A DNA stretch of 64,000 nucleotides from positions 23,406,173-23,470,172 of the forward strand of contig NC_135562.1 of assembly GCF_964340395.1 (NCBI RefSeq), in the 5' to 3' direction. The DNA is from Glandiceps talaboti. Its lineage: Eukaryota; Hemichordata; Enteropneusta; Spengelidae. Positions 24,003 to 36,900 of the stretch are shown here, in pieces. Below the pieces are notes generated by a model. That model saw nothing but the letters and a program-made list of their open reading frames with translations. It did not search any database and was not told the origin of the DNA. How positions within the stretch are numbered: the stretch's first letter is position 1; each line of letters begins with the position of its first letter. The translations under genes were made by a program, and so were the position numbers.

Positions 24003-24089
24003 ATGGCGACTGCCGCAGTAAGACACGCAAACCTTTCCGGTACAGAACTCGATGACATTTTATTAGAATTGGAGACTGAAGGGAGTTAG
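24003..24089 (+). pseudogene. Crypton-like protein start, copy A (28 aa, broken)
   Basis: The ATG at 24003 encodes MATAAVRHANLSGTELDDIL and a few more residues before TAG at 24087-24089. The frame stops where the inverted segment begins, so the rearrangement truncated it. The upstream region is GC-richer and could be the element's promoter. Confidence 0.45.
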
Positions 24090-24726
24090 CATTGCTGTGG
24101 TTTTCTTTTCCGATGCCCGGCGATCGCTGTTGCAGCTCACCTGTGCTTGTCGACGTATTTACACAACCGAACCGGATGGATTGATACAAGTTAGCTTATT
24201 GCTACTCGTAGTAGCTGTTGCCATAGTAGCAGACCCTAACGTTTCAGCCATTTGTTTCTTCTGTGCCAGGGACGTATCTCTCACGTAACTTGTCAAACAC
24301 CCTTCATTGCGGTGCCTACTGACGCTCATAATGTGTGGATTGTTAAAACCAGCTTCGCTATTAGGAGTGTAATTGACGTTGCTCGGATTGAATGGTTGGT
24401 ATAACGTTGGCTTAGATTGGCTCGTTTCGAGAGAGTTGACATCATATCAGAGAGGGTGTTTGAGTGAATGATGGACGGTGTAATAAAATTAATAACACAT
24501 GCGCTCGGGCAATATCACCATTTATTACACCTCGGCGTTCTTTCGAAGGCTGTGATTGGTCAGACTCGTATCATGTGACCGATTTTAACTGGGCTATTGC
24601 CCACAAGGTGATATTGCCCGCTCGTGCAGAGACTAATGCCCGGGACTATTGCCCGCTGAAGTTGTTTGAACCACTGCGCACTGCTTCTGCGCATAACAAA
24701 TAGTCGTTCACTACTTTCGCTCAGAC

Positions 24727-25155
24727 ATGGCGACTGCCGCAGTAAGACACGCAAACCTCTGCGGTACAGACATGACATTTTATTAGAATTGGACAGTAAG
24801 AACACAAAAATTGCTACCAATCATTCCGTCTCTGTTTTTGGCACAGAAGAAACAAATGACTGAAACATTAGGGTCTGGTACTATGGCAACAGCTACTACG
24901 AGTAGGAATATGCTAACTTGTATCAATCCATCCGGTAGTGTAAATACGTCGACAAGCATAGGTGAGCTGCAACAGCGACCGCCGGGCATCGGAAAAGAAA
25001 ACCACAGCAATGCTAACTCCCTTCAGTCTCCACTACTATCTCTGTCTCAGGACATGGCTGTTGTCGATGAGTTAGTGTCGGCAAACGATCCTTGCCTTCG
25101 GCTCGGGCATCATCAAAATTTTGGTAAAGAGTGTCAACCCTTGGGCAGGCACTAA
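24727..25155 (+). pseudogene. Crypton-like protein fragment, copy B (frameshifted)
   Basis: The same ATG context begins at 24727, but relative to copy A four bases are missing near 24770, so the frame closes early. The alternative frame carries ILLELDSKNTKIATNHSVSV, which resembles the N-terminal region of DUF3504 proteins, then GTEETND and a stop near 24863. A third frame (24811-25155) continues with Ser/Thr-rich sequence. No recombinase catalytic residues (R, H, R, Y) are recognisable. It is dead. Confidence 0.4.
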
Positions 25156-25194
25156 ATGGTGATATTGCCCTCGCTGGCATATGTTATATACTAT

Positions 25195-28100
25195 TAATGG
25201 CATAAGAATGAAATAATGACATAATAGTCAAATTATGCCATAAGAATGAAATAATAACCAAATAAGAATGAAATAATGACCAAATAAGAATGAAATAATG
25301 ACCAAATAAGAATGAAATAATGACCAAATAAGAATAAATTAATGACCAAATAAGAATGAAATAATGATCAAATAAGAATAAATTAATGACCAAATAAGAA
25401 TAAATTAATGACCAAATAAGAATGAAATAATGATCAAATAAGAATAAATTAATGACCAAATAAGAATAAATTAATGACCAAATAAGAATGAAATAATGAC
25501 CAAATAAGAATGAAATAATGACCAAATAAGAATGAAATAATGACCAAATAAGAATAAATTAATGACCAAATAAGAATAAATTAATGACCAAATAAGAATA
25601 AATTAATGACCAAATAAGAATAAATTAATGACCAAATAAGAATAAATTAATGATCAAATAAGAATAAATTAATGACCAAATAAGAATAAATTAATGACCA
25701 AATAAGAATAAATTAATGACCAAATAAGAATGAAATAATGACCAAATAAGAATGAAATAATGACCAAATAAGAATGAAATAATGACCAAATAAGAATAAA
25801 TTAATGACCAAATAAGAATAAATTAATGACCAAATAAGAATAAATTAATGACCAAATAAGAATAAATTAATGATCAAATAAGAATAAATTAATGACCAAA
25901 TAAGAATAAATTAATGACCAAATAAGAATAAATTAATGACCAAATAAGAATGAAATAATGACCAAATAAGAATAAATTAATGACCAAATAAGAATAAATT
26001 AATGACCAAATAAGAATGAAATAATGACCAAATAAGAATAAATTAATGACCAAATAAGAATGAAATAATGACCAAATAAGAATAAATTAATGATCAAATA
26101 AGAATAAATTAATGACCAAATAAGAATGAAATAATGACCAAATAAGAATGAAATAATGACCAAATAAGAATAAATTAATGACCAAATAAGAATAAATTAA
26201 TGACCAAATAAGAATAAATTAATGACCAAATAAGAATAAATTAATGACCAAATAAGAATAAATTAATGACCAAATAAGAATAAATTAATGACCAAATAAG
26301 AATAAATTAATGACCAAATAAGAATGAAATAATGACCAAATAAGAATAAATTAATGACCAAATAAGAATAAATTAATGACCAAATAAGAATGAAATAATG
26401 ACCAAATAAGAATAAATTAATGACCAAATAAGAATGAAATAATGACCAAATAAGAATAAATTAATGACCAAATAAGAATAAATTAATGACCAAATAAGAA
26501 TAAATTAATGACCAAATAAGAATAAATTAATGACCAAATAAGAATGAAATAATGACCAAATAAGAATAAATTAATGACCAAATAAGAATAAATTAATGAC
26601 CAAATAAGAATGAAATAATGACCAAATAAGAATAAATTAATGACCAAATAAGAATGAAATAATGACCAAATAAGAATAAATTAATGATCAAATAAGAATA
26701 AATTAATGACCAAATAAGAATGAAATAATGACCAAATAAGAATGAAATAATGATCAAATAAGAATGAAATAATGACCAAATAAGAATGAAATAATGATCA
26801 AATAAGAATAAATTAATGACCAAATAAGAATAAATTAATGACCAAATAAGAATAAATTAATGACCAAATAAGAATAAATTAATGACCAAATAAGAATAAA
26901 TTAATGACCAAATAAGAATGAAATAATGATCAAATAAGAATGATATAATGACCAAATAAGAATGAAATAATGATCAAATAAGAATAAATTAATGACCAAA
27001 TAAGAATAAATTAATGACCAAATAAGAATAAATTAATGACCAAATAAGAATAAATTAATGACCAAATAAGAATGAAATAATGACCAAATAAGAATAAATT
27101 AATGACCAAATAAGAATAAATTAATGACCAAATAAGAATAAATTAATGACCAAATAAGAATGAAATAATGACCAAATAAGAATAAATTAATGACCAAATA
27201 AGAATAAATTAATGACCAAATAAGAATAAATTAATGACCAAATAAGAATAAATTAATAACCAAATAAGAATAAATTAATGATCAAATAAGAATGAAATAA
27301 TGACCAAATAAGAATGAAATAATGACCAAATAAGAATAAATTAATGACCAAATAAGAATAAATTAATAACCAAATAAGAATAAATTAATGACCAAATAAG
27401 AATAAATTAATGACCAAATAAGAATAAATTAATGACCAAATAAGAATAAATTAATGACCAAATAAGAATGAAATAATGATCAAATAAGAATAAATTAATG
27501 ACCAAATAAGAATAAATTAATGACCAAATAAGAATAAATTAATGACCAAATAAGAATAAATTAATGACCAAATAAGAATAAATTAATGACCAAATAAGAA
27601 TAAATTAATGACCAAATAAGAATAAATTAATGACCAAATAAGAATGAAATAATGATCAAATAAGAATGAAATAATGACCAAATAAGAATAAATTAATGAC
27701 CAAATAAGAATAAATTAATGACCAAATAAGAATAAATTAATGACCAAATAAGAATGAAATAATGATCAAATAAGAATAAATTAATGACCAAATAAGAATA
27801 AATTAATGACCAAATAAGAATAAATTAATGACCAAATAAGAATAAATTAATGACCAAATAAGAATAAATTAATGACCAAATAAGAATGAAATAATGACCA
27901 AATAAGAATGAAATAATGACCAAATAAGAATGAAATAATGACCAAATAAGAATAAATTAATGACCAAATAAGAATAAATTAATGACCAAATAAGAATAAA
28001 TTAATGACCAAATAAGAATGAAATAATGATCAAATAAGAATAAATTAATGACCAAATAAGAATAAATTAATGACCAAATAAGAATAAATTAATGACCAAA

Positions 28101-31100
28101 TAAGAATGAAATAATGACCAAATAAGAATAAATTAATGACCAAATAAGAATAAATTAATGACCAAATAAGAATAAATTAATGACCAAATAAGAATAAATT
28201 AATGACCAAATAAGAATAAATTAATGACCAAATAAGAATAAATTAATGACCAAATAAGAATAAATTAATGACCAAATAAGAATAAATTAATGACCAAATA
28301 AGAATAAATTAATGACCAAATAAGAATGAAATAATGACCAAATAAGAATAAATTAATGACCAAATAAGAATAAATTAATGACCAAATAAGAATAAATTAA
28401 TGACCAAATAAGAATAAATTAATGACCAAATAAGAATGAAATAATGACCAAATAAGAATGAAATAATGATCAAATAAGAATAAATTAATGACCAAATAAG
28501 AATAAATTAATGACCAAATAAGAATGAAATAATGATCAAATAAGAATAAATTAATGACCAAATAAGAATAAATTAATGACCAAATAAGAATAAATTAATG
28601 ACCAAATAAGAATAAATTAATGACCAAATAAGAATGAAATAATGATCAAATAAGAATAAATTAATGACCAAATAAGAATAAATTAATGACCAAATAAGAA
28701 TAAATTAATGACCAAATAAGAATGAAATAATGATCAAATAAGAATAAATTAATGACCAAATAAGAATAAATTAATGACCAAATAAGAATAAATTAATGAC
28801 CAAATAAGAATAAATTAATGACCAAATAAGAATAAATTAATGACCAAATAAGAATGAAATAATGACCAAATAAGAATAAATTAATGACCAAATAAGAATA
28901 AATTAATGACCAAATAAGAATAAATTAATGACCAAATAAGAATAAATTAATGACCAAATAAGAATAAATTAATGACCAAATAAGAATGAAATAATGATCA
29001 AATAAGAATAAATTAATGACCAAATAAGAATAAATTAATGACCAAATAAGAATAAATTAATGACCAAATAAGAATGAATTAATGACCAAATAAGAATAAA
29101 TTAATGACCAAATAAGAAGAAATTAATGACCAAATAAGAATGAAATAATGATCAAATAAGAATGAAATAATGACCAAATAAGAATAAATTAATGACCAAA
29201 TAAGAATGAAATAATGACCAAATAAGAATAAATTAATGACCAAATAAGAATAAATTAATGACCAAATAAGAATAAATTAATGACCAAATAAGAATGAAAT
29301 AATGACCAAATAAGAATGAAATAATGACCAAATAAGAATGAAATAATGACCAAATAAGAATAAATTAATGACCAAATAAGAATGAAATAATGACCAAATA
29401 AGAATAAATTAATGACCAAATAAGAATGAAATAATGACCAAATAAGAATAAATTAATGACCAAATAAGAATGAAATAATGACCAAATAAGAATAAATTAA
29501 TGACCAAATAAGAATGAAATAATGACCAAATAAGAATAAATTAAAGACCAATAAGAATAAATTAATGACAAATAAGAAATAAATTAANNNNNNNNNNNNN
29601 NNNNNNNNNNNNNNNNNNNNNNNNNNNNNNNNNNNNNNNNNNNNNNNNNNNNNNNNNNNNNNNNNNNNNNNNNNNNNNNNNNNNNNNAAATAAGTATTAA
29701 ATTAATGACCAAATAAGAATAAATTAATGACCAAATAAGAATGAAATAATGACCAAATAAGAATAAATTAATGACCAAATAAGAATGAAATAATGACCAA
29801 ATAAGAATAAATTAATGACCAAATAAGAATGAAATAATGACCAAATAAGAATAAATTAATGACCAAATAATAATAAATTAATTACCAAATAAGAATAAAT
29901 TAATGACCAAATAAGAATAAATTAATGACCAAATAAGAATAAATTAATGACCAAATAAGAATAAATTAATGACCAAATAAGAATAAATTAATGACCAAAT
30001 AAGAATGAAATAATGACCAAATAAGAATAAATTAATGACCAAATAAGAATGAAATAATGACCAAATAAGAATAAATTAATGACCAAATAAGAATGAAATA
30101 ATGACCAAATAAGAATAAATTAATGACCAAATAAGAATGAAATAATGACCAAATAAGAATGAAATAATGACCAAATAAGAATAAATTAATGACCAAATAA
30201 GAATGAAATAATGACCAAATAAGAATAAATTAATGACCAAATAAGAATGAAATAATGACCAAATAAGAATAAATTAATGACCAAATAAGAATAAATTAAT
30301 GACCAAATAAGAATAAATTAATGACCAAATAAGAATAAATTAATGACCAAATAAGAATGAAATAATGACCAAATAAGAATAAATTAATGACCAAATAAGA
30401 ATGAAATAATGACCAAATAAGAATAAATTAATGACCAAATAAGAATGAAATAATGACCAAATAAGAATAAATTAATGACCAAATAAGAATGAAATAATGA
30501 CCAAATAAGAATAAATTAATGACCAAATAAGAATGAAATAATGACCAAATAAGAATAAATTAATGACCAAATAATAATAAATTAATTACCAAATAAGAAT
30601 AAATTAATGACCAAATAAGAATAAATTAATGACCAAATAAGAATGAAATAATGACCAAATAAGAATAAATTAATGACCAAATAAGAATAAATTAATGACC
30701 AAATAAGAATAAATTAATGACCAAATAAGAATGAAATAATGACCAAATAAAAATGAAATAATGACCAAATAAGAATGAAATAATGATCAAATAAGAATAA
30801 ATTAATGACCAAATAAGAATAAATTAATGACCAAATAAGAATAAATTAATGACCAAATAAGAATGAAATAATGACCAAATAAAAATGAAATAATGACCAA
30901 ATAAGAATGAAATAATGATCAAATAAGAATGAAATAATGACCAAATAAGAATAAATTAATGACCAAATAAAAATGAAATAATGACCAAATAAGAATAAAT
31001 TAATGACCAAATAAGAATGAAATAATGACCAAATAAGAATAAATTAATGATCAAATAAGAATAAATTAATGACCAAATAAGAATAAATTAATGACCAAAT

Positions 31101-34010
31101 AAAAATGAAATAATGACCAAATAAGAATAAATTAATGACCAAATAAGAATAAATTAATGACCAAATAAGAATAAATTAATGACCAAATAAGAATAAATTA
31201 ATGACCAAATAAGAATGAAATAATGACCAAATAAGAATAAATTAATGACCAAATAAGAATGAAATAATGACCAAATAAGAATAAATTAATGACCAAATAA
31301 GAATGAAATAATGACCAAATAAGAATAAATTAATGACCAAATAAGAATGAATTAATGACCAAATAAGAATAAATTAATGACCAAATAAGAATAAATTAAT
31401 GACCAAATAAAAATGAAATAATGACCAAATAAGAATAAATTAATGACCAAATAAGAATGAAATAATGACCAAATAAGAATAAATTAATGACCAAATAAGA
31501 ATAAATTAATGACCAAATAAGAATAAATTAATGACCAAATAAAAATGAAATAATGACCAAATAAGAATAAATTAATGACCAAATAAGAATAAATTAATGA
31601 CCAAATAAAAATGAAATAATGACCAAATAAGAATAAATTAATGACCAAATAAGAATGAAATAATGACCAAATAAGAATAAATTAATGACCAAATAAGAAT
31701 AAATTAATGACCAAATAAGAATAAATTAATGACCAAATAAGAATGAAATAAAGACCAAATAAGAATGAAATAATGATCAAATAAGAATAAATTAATGACC
31801 AAATAAAAATAAATTAATGATCAAATAAGAATAAATTAATGACCAAATAAGAATAAATTAATGACCAAATAAGAATAAATTAATGACCAAATAAGAATGA
31901 AATAATGACCAAATAAGAATAAATTAATGACCAAATAAAAATGAAATAATGACCAAATAAGAATAAATTAATGACCAAATAAGAATAAATTAATGACCAA
32001 ATAAGAATAAATTAATGACCAAATAAGAATAAAATAATGACCAAATAAGAATGAAATAATGACCAAATAAGAATAAATTAATGACCAAATAAGAATGAAA
32101 TAATGATCAAATAAGAATAAATTAATGACCAAATAAGAATAAATTAATGACCAAATAAGAATGAAATAATGACCAAATAAGAATAAATTAATGACCAAAT
32201 AAGAATGAAATAATGATCAAATAAGAATAAATTAATGACCAAATAAGAATAAATTAATGACCAAATAAGAATGAAATAATGATCAAATAAGAATAAATTA
32301 ATGACCAAATAAGAATGAAATAATGATCAAATAAGAATGAATTAATGACCAAATAAGAATGAATTAATGACCAAATAAGAATAAATTAATGACCAAATAA
32401 GAATAAATTAATGACCAAATAAGAATAAAATAATGACCAAATAAGAATGAAATAATGACCAAATAAGAATAAATTAATGACCAAATAAGAATAAAATAAT
32501 GACCAAATAAGAATGAAATAATGACCAAATAAGAATAAATTAATGACCAAATAAGAATGAAATAATGACCAAATAAGAATAAATTAATGACCAAATAAAA
32601 ATGAAATAATGACCAAATAAGAATAAATTAATGACCAAATAAGAATAAATTAATGACCAAATAAGAATGAAATAATGACCAAATAAAAATGAAATAATGA
32701 TCAAATAAGAATAAATTAATGACCAAATAAGAATAAATTAATGACCAAATAAGAATAAATTAATGACCAAATAAGAATGAAATAATGATCAAATAAGAAT
32801 GAAATAATGACCAAATAAGAATAAAATAATGACCAAATAAGAATGAAATAATGACCAAATAAGAATGAAATAATGACCAAATAAGAATAAATTAATGACC
32901 AAATAAGAATAAATTAATGACCAAATAAGAATGAAATAATGACCAAATAAGAATAAATTAATGACCAAATAAGAATGAAATAATGACCAAATAAGAATAA
33001 ATTAATGACCAAATAAGAATGAAATAATGACCAAATAAGAATAAATTAATGACCAAATAAGAATAAATTAATGACCAAATATGAATAAATTAATGACCAA
33101 ATAAGAATAAATTAATGACCAAATAAGAATGAAATAATGACCAAATAAGAATAAATTAATGACCAAATAAGAATAAATTAATGACCAAATAAGAATAAAT
33201 TAATGACCAAATAAGAATGAAATAATGACCAAATAAGAATAAATTAATGACCAAATAAGAATAAATTAATGACCAAATAAGAATGAAATAATGACCAAAT
33301 AAGAATAAATTAATGACCAAATAAGAATGAAATAATGACCAAATAAGAATGAAATAATGACCAAATAAGAATAAATTAATGACCAAATAAGAATAAATTA
33401 ATGACCAAATAAGAATGAAATAATGACCAAATAAGAATAAATTAATGACCAAATAAGAATAAATTAATGACCAAATAAGAATAAATTAATGACCAAATAA
33501 GAATAAATTAATGACCAAATAAGAATGAAATAATGATCAAATAAGAATGAATTAATGACCAAATAAGAATGAAATAATGACCAAATAAGAATGAAATAAT
33601 GACCAAATAAGAATAAATTAATGACCAAATAAGAATAAATTAATGACCAAATAAGAATGAAATAATGACCAAATAAGAATAAATTAATGACCAAATAAGA
33701 ATGAAATAATGACCAAATAAGAATGAAATAATGATCAAATAAGAATGAAATAATGACCAAATAAGAATAAATTAATGACCAAATAAGAATAAATTAATGA
33801 CCAAATAAGAATAAAATAATGACCAAATAAGAATGAAATAATGACCAAATAAGAATAAATTAATGACCAAATAAGAATGAAATAATGATCAAATAAGTAT
33901 GAAATAATGAAATAATGACCAAATAAGAATGAAATAATGACCAAATAAGAATGAAATAATGATCAAATAATAATGGCATAAGAATGAAATAACCAAATAA
34001 GAATGAAATG
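25195..34010. repeat. 22-bp satellite array, about 395 copies (contains assembly gap)
   Basis: The unit is AAGAATAAATTAATGACCAA plus AT, with the frequent variant AAGAATGAAATAATGACCAA plus AT. Each unit splits into two 11-bp modules, AAGAATGAAAT and AATGACCAAAT. Local higher-order structure is visible: strict alternation of the two variants (44-bp period) in parts of 29340-30560, and a rare variant TTAATTACC at about 29875-29886 that recurs 704 bp later (32 units). A rarer AAAAATG variant marks 30740-32700. Short minus-strand frames are artefacts. Confidence 0.97.
29588..29687. other. Assembly gap of 100 N
   Basis: Exactly 100 N, the conventional size for a gap of unknown length. The bases just before it carry small errors (missing or extra A), so the true length of the satellite array is unknown. 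Confidence 0.99.
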
Positions 34011-34215
34011 ATGATGAAATAATAATAAAATAATGATGAAATAAAATAATAATGAAATAATAATAAATAATGAAATAATAAAATAATGATGGAATAAAAT
34101 AATAATAAAATAATGATGAAATAATAAAATAATGATAAAATAAAAAAATAATGATGAAATAACAATGATAGAATGATGAAATAAGAAATAATGCCACTGA
34201 ATGATAAAATCATAT
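34011..34215. repeat. Degenerate right edge of the 22-bp satellite
   Basis: The units decay into AATAATGATGAAAT and AAAATAATAAT modules of roughly 11 bp without the GACC core. This is the expected appearance of an array edge where homogenisation has stopped. Confidence 0.85.
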
Positions 34216-34486
34216 TGAAATAAAGGTAACACCTAATTTTGGCGGGGATCTCACCCCATAGATCTCACCCCATACAGTTTATCTTGTTGTCTTTACCTAA
34301 GTAAATTGTCTCTGCTTGGGTTGTTAGATCAAGTTTGTTAATAAGTGGAAATATTTTTCCACGCTGGTTCAGACTTGATTATTTTTTTTGTGTGTTAATA
34401 AATCGTTTTGAAGCTCAGTTATCCACGTGACCGTTTTGTCAAGGTTATTGACCCTAGTATTAGGGTAAATTAGCAAGGAAGACATT
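34216..34486. other. Unique sequence, no gene seen
   Basis: It contains a 13-bp direct duplication (ATCTCACCCCATA, near 34247 and 34261) and nothing else notable. Its last 11 bases (34476-34486) are the left target duplication of the next element. Confidence 0.5.
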
Positions 34487-34634
34487 AGTCTATCTGCTAG
34501 ACCTCGGATGTTCTTCCGATACAATACGACACACGACCGAACATCGCTATCGAGGATGGAACATCCAAGCCCTCACTGCGAACTTCGTTCGCCTATAGTA
34601 TCGAAAGAAAGCCCGAACGTCTAGCAGCAAGACT
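34487..34634. mobile_element. 148-bp MITE with 16-bp TIRs and an 11-bp target duplication
   Basis: The ends are AGTCTATCTGCTAGAC (34487-34502) and GTCTAGCAGCAAGACT (34619-34634), inverted with two mismatches. AGGAAGACATT flanks both sides (34476-34486 and 34635-34645). A 9-11-bp duplication is typical of Mutator-like elements. There is no coding sequence. Confidence 0.8.
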
Positions 34635-34645
34635 AGGAAGACATT

Positions 34646-35029
34646 GGCGATACGTCCCCGAGCCGATACTTAGTTGGCCCTTCTTTTTAGACGTTTCGGA
34701 CCGGCTGTTGGGGTCCTTCATCAGTCGCAGTTCTGTCTAACGGGACAATGTTCCCGCTTTTGTTTGGCTTAAAATTCAATTTTGTTCATCAAGCAGAGAT
34801 GCGAGTATTTCGAGTATATTATGATCAGCCTGGCTTTTATGGCTTATAGAGAATTCAGTTTAGCTTTAAGACTTTTGTTCCTTTTTTGTGATATGATTCG
34901 TGTGGTCGGGTAGAGTTTGTTCAAGGTTACATTATTTTCTAGCAGTTCCCAATGTTTCGTTAATGCGTTTTTTAGTTTCCAAGTGGAGGGCTTATAAATA
35001 CACTGTGTTCATAACCCCCTAAAAGTTTA
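34646..35029. other. Unassigned sequence with a retroelement-like phrase
   Basis: At 34688-34735 the minus strand reads CTGATGAAGGACCCCAACAG and GGTCCGAAACGTCTA, a phrase I associate with the ends of some retroelements (for example Penelope-like). No protein domain supports this. The rest is plain AT-rich sequence ending in a poly(G) run near 35032. Confidence 0.25.
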
Positions 35030-35049
35030 ATGGGGGGGGGGGGGGGGCA

Positions 35050-35480
35050 TTACTATTCTTATAAAAATCATTGACCGAGACCGTCCCCAAGCTGGAGCTA
35101 ATTACAATACAACTAGCACAAAACCATGTTCTGGGACAGTCCCTAGCTGCAATAATTGTTGCGTCTTGCTGCGGTTTTTGGGGTTTTTTCGTCTGTTTTG
35201 GTGACTTTTTAAGTTTTAGTGTTTAACCCGCACCTAAAACTTAAAAAGTCACCAAAACATACGAAAACCCCTCAAAACCGCAACAAGACACTACAATTAT
35301 TGCAGCTAGAACAGTCCCCAGCCTGGAACTACTTACAATACCATATTACATACATTTAGCACAATAACATTTACCGAGACTGTCCCCAAGCTGTAGCTAC
35401 TTACAATAGCATATGCTAGACTAGTACATTAACATTTATCGAGACCATCCCCATCCCAAGCTGGAGCTACTTGCAATACG
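35050..35480. repeat. Degenerate tandem repeat of roughly 55-67 bp
   Basis: The phrase GAGAC(C/T)GTCCCCAAGCTG-GAGCTA-TTACAATA recurs at about 35077, 35130 (split by the MITE), 35372 and 35439, with AACTAG or CTAGACTAGTA spacers. Confidence 0.7.
35144..35310. mobile_element. 167-bp foldback MITE with an 8-bp target duplication
   Basis: Arms of about 77 bp are complementary (TAGCTGCAATAATTGT on the left, CAATTATTGCAGCTAGA on the right), with a short CCCGCA centre. ACAGTCCC lies on both sides (35136-35143 and 35311-35318), and the neighbouring tandem units show the uninterrupted site. A related half-arm (AGCTGCAATAATTGTAGCG) occurs at about 40674. Confidence 0.75.
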
Positions 35481-35504
35481 ATATTAGACTAGTATGTATT
35501 CATT

Positions 35505-36350
35505 TATTTATTTTATTTATTTATTTGAGATGTCTACAAGATTACCCCATTTACAGACACTGAAATTGGAAAGACTAAAATGCATACAATATTTACAAAA
35601 CTAGTAAAAATAGAAATAAAATAAATTCAAAGAAGATAAATTTACCGAAATTGCGTTAAATTCACACATCAACTATTTCATTTAGGACATCTTTTCTAAA
35701 AGTAAGGCTTACTGAGACTTGAAAATAAAATTGAAGGTCCTAGGTAAAAACGAGTTTTTCCTTCGAGTAGAATTAAAACGTGCCATTTTAAATGTGTAGT
35801 GGGAATGGAGATTCCTGGATGGCACATGAAACGGAACATTGGCAACAATATACATTGAGTTAAAAGAGCCATTTATATAAAAAAGACTGCATCCAGCAAT
35901 TTCCTACGAGATTGAAGACTTTGAATATTAAAATACTGACAAAGATTATTGTAATCGAGGTTTACTCCTTTACCAGGGAACGATTTTCCAAAATAAAGGT
36001 AGTTGAGGAATTTATGCTGGACTCTTTCAATTTTAGTTATTAAATATACTTCTGATGGGGTGACCAAACTTGTATAATATTTATATGAAATATAAATTAA
36101 AAATAATGATACAAGAACTGTCATGGAAATGCTTGCAGGTACGCTTTATCAAACCAACTAGACTGTAAGCCTTTTTGACAATGTCCTGAATGTGTAACTC
36201 CCAGCTTAAATTAGTTGAGAGGACAACGCCAAGATCTTTGACTTGGTTTTGACACGTCACTAGTAGTATTACAACCTCCCTCGCGAAAACTATTTTACTC
36301 AAAATAGAGATAGAGCAAATTTTACCTCGATGGAAGTAAATATACAAGCA
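35505..36350 (-). pseudogene. 5'-truncated non-LTR retrotransposon (reverse transcriptase C-terminus)
   Basis: On the minus strand, 36347-36081 encodes VKDLGVVLSTNLSWELHIQD and KAYSLVGLIKR. After a frameshift near 36081-36124, the frame ending at 35873 encodes VQHKFLNYLYF and SLQSRRKLLDAVFF. The order VKDLGV, then IKR, then the KIERVQHKFLNYL stretch is the usual C-terminal part of Jockey/CR1-like reverse transcriptases. Beyond the stop, further broken frames follow, and the element ends in an AAATAAATAAA-type tail near 35505. It is dead: at least one frameshift, several stops, and the fingers, palm and endonuclease are missing. Confidence 0.75.
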
Positions 36351-36375
36351 CCTGATAGATAAATTATTATATTAA

Positions 36376-36900
<525 letters not shown>

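Larger units (their letters stand above)
23797..25182. mobile_element. Rearranged Crypton-like element, two partial copies
   Basis: A roughly 275-bp head (TTTATTACACCTCGGCGTTC onward) occurs twice in direct order, at 23797-24073 and 24521-24793. Behind the first head lies a segment (24081-24267) that is the inverted copy of 24840-25021, so the block is a head plus an inverted tail, then a second head plus tail. The motif GGGCAATATCACC and its complement recur at 24507-24519 and near 25157-25169. Coding fragments resemble DUF3504/Crypton-type tyrosine recombinase proteins by the phrase DILLELDSKNTK. The block sits inside the right TIR of the long-TIR element, so it arrived later. Family assignment is by pattern memory only. 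Confidence 0.5.
21776..25194. mobile_element. 3.4-kb long-TIR element inserted in satellite DNA, carrying nested elements
   Basis: The block interrupts the satellite. TAATGGCA occurs at both borders (21768-21775 and 25195-25202), and the uninterrupted phrase AATAATGGCATAAGAATG exists elsewhere in the satellite (for example TAATGGCA at 33971-33978), giving an empty site. The outermost ends are inverted (GTAGTATATAATAT on the left; complement ATAGTATATAACAT on the right). Inside, the left arm (21776-21916) is the inverted copy of 23611-23796, including TATGATAGTTCTG, ACCACTTCTTATTTAAGCA and AATTAGGTTTTGGATCACTT; the right arm is about 50 bp longer in its middle. The right arm is split near its tip by the block 23797-25182, and a piggyBac-type element sits at 22826-23531. 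Without these, the host element is only about 1.3 kb, with two small minus-strand frames. An 8-bp duplication is seen in hAT, P and some other superfamilies; I cannot assign it. Confidence 0.7.

Noticed and set aside
25195-34010. CRISPR-like array
   Set aside because: Units are contiguous with no unique spacers; this is a eukaryotic satellite.
33860-34232. Overlapping minus-strand frames of about 90-117 codons at the satellite edge
   Set aside because: Low-complexity Phe/Ile/Tyr/Leu translations of degenerate AT-rich repeat; no gene character.
34688-34735. Penelope-like retroelement call
   Set aside because: Only a short nucleotide phrase suggests it; no reverse transcriptase or GIY-YIG sequence is visible, so it is left unassigned.
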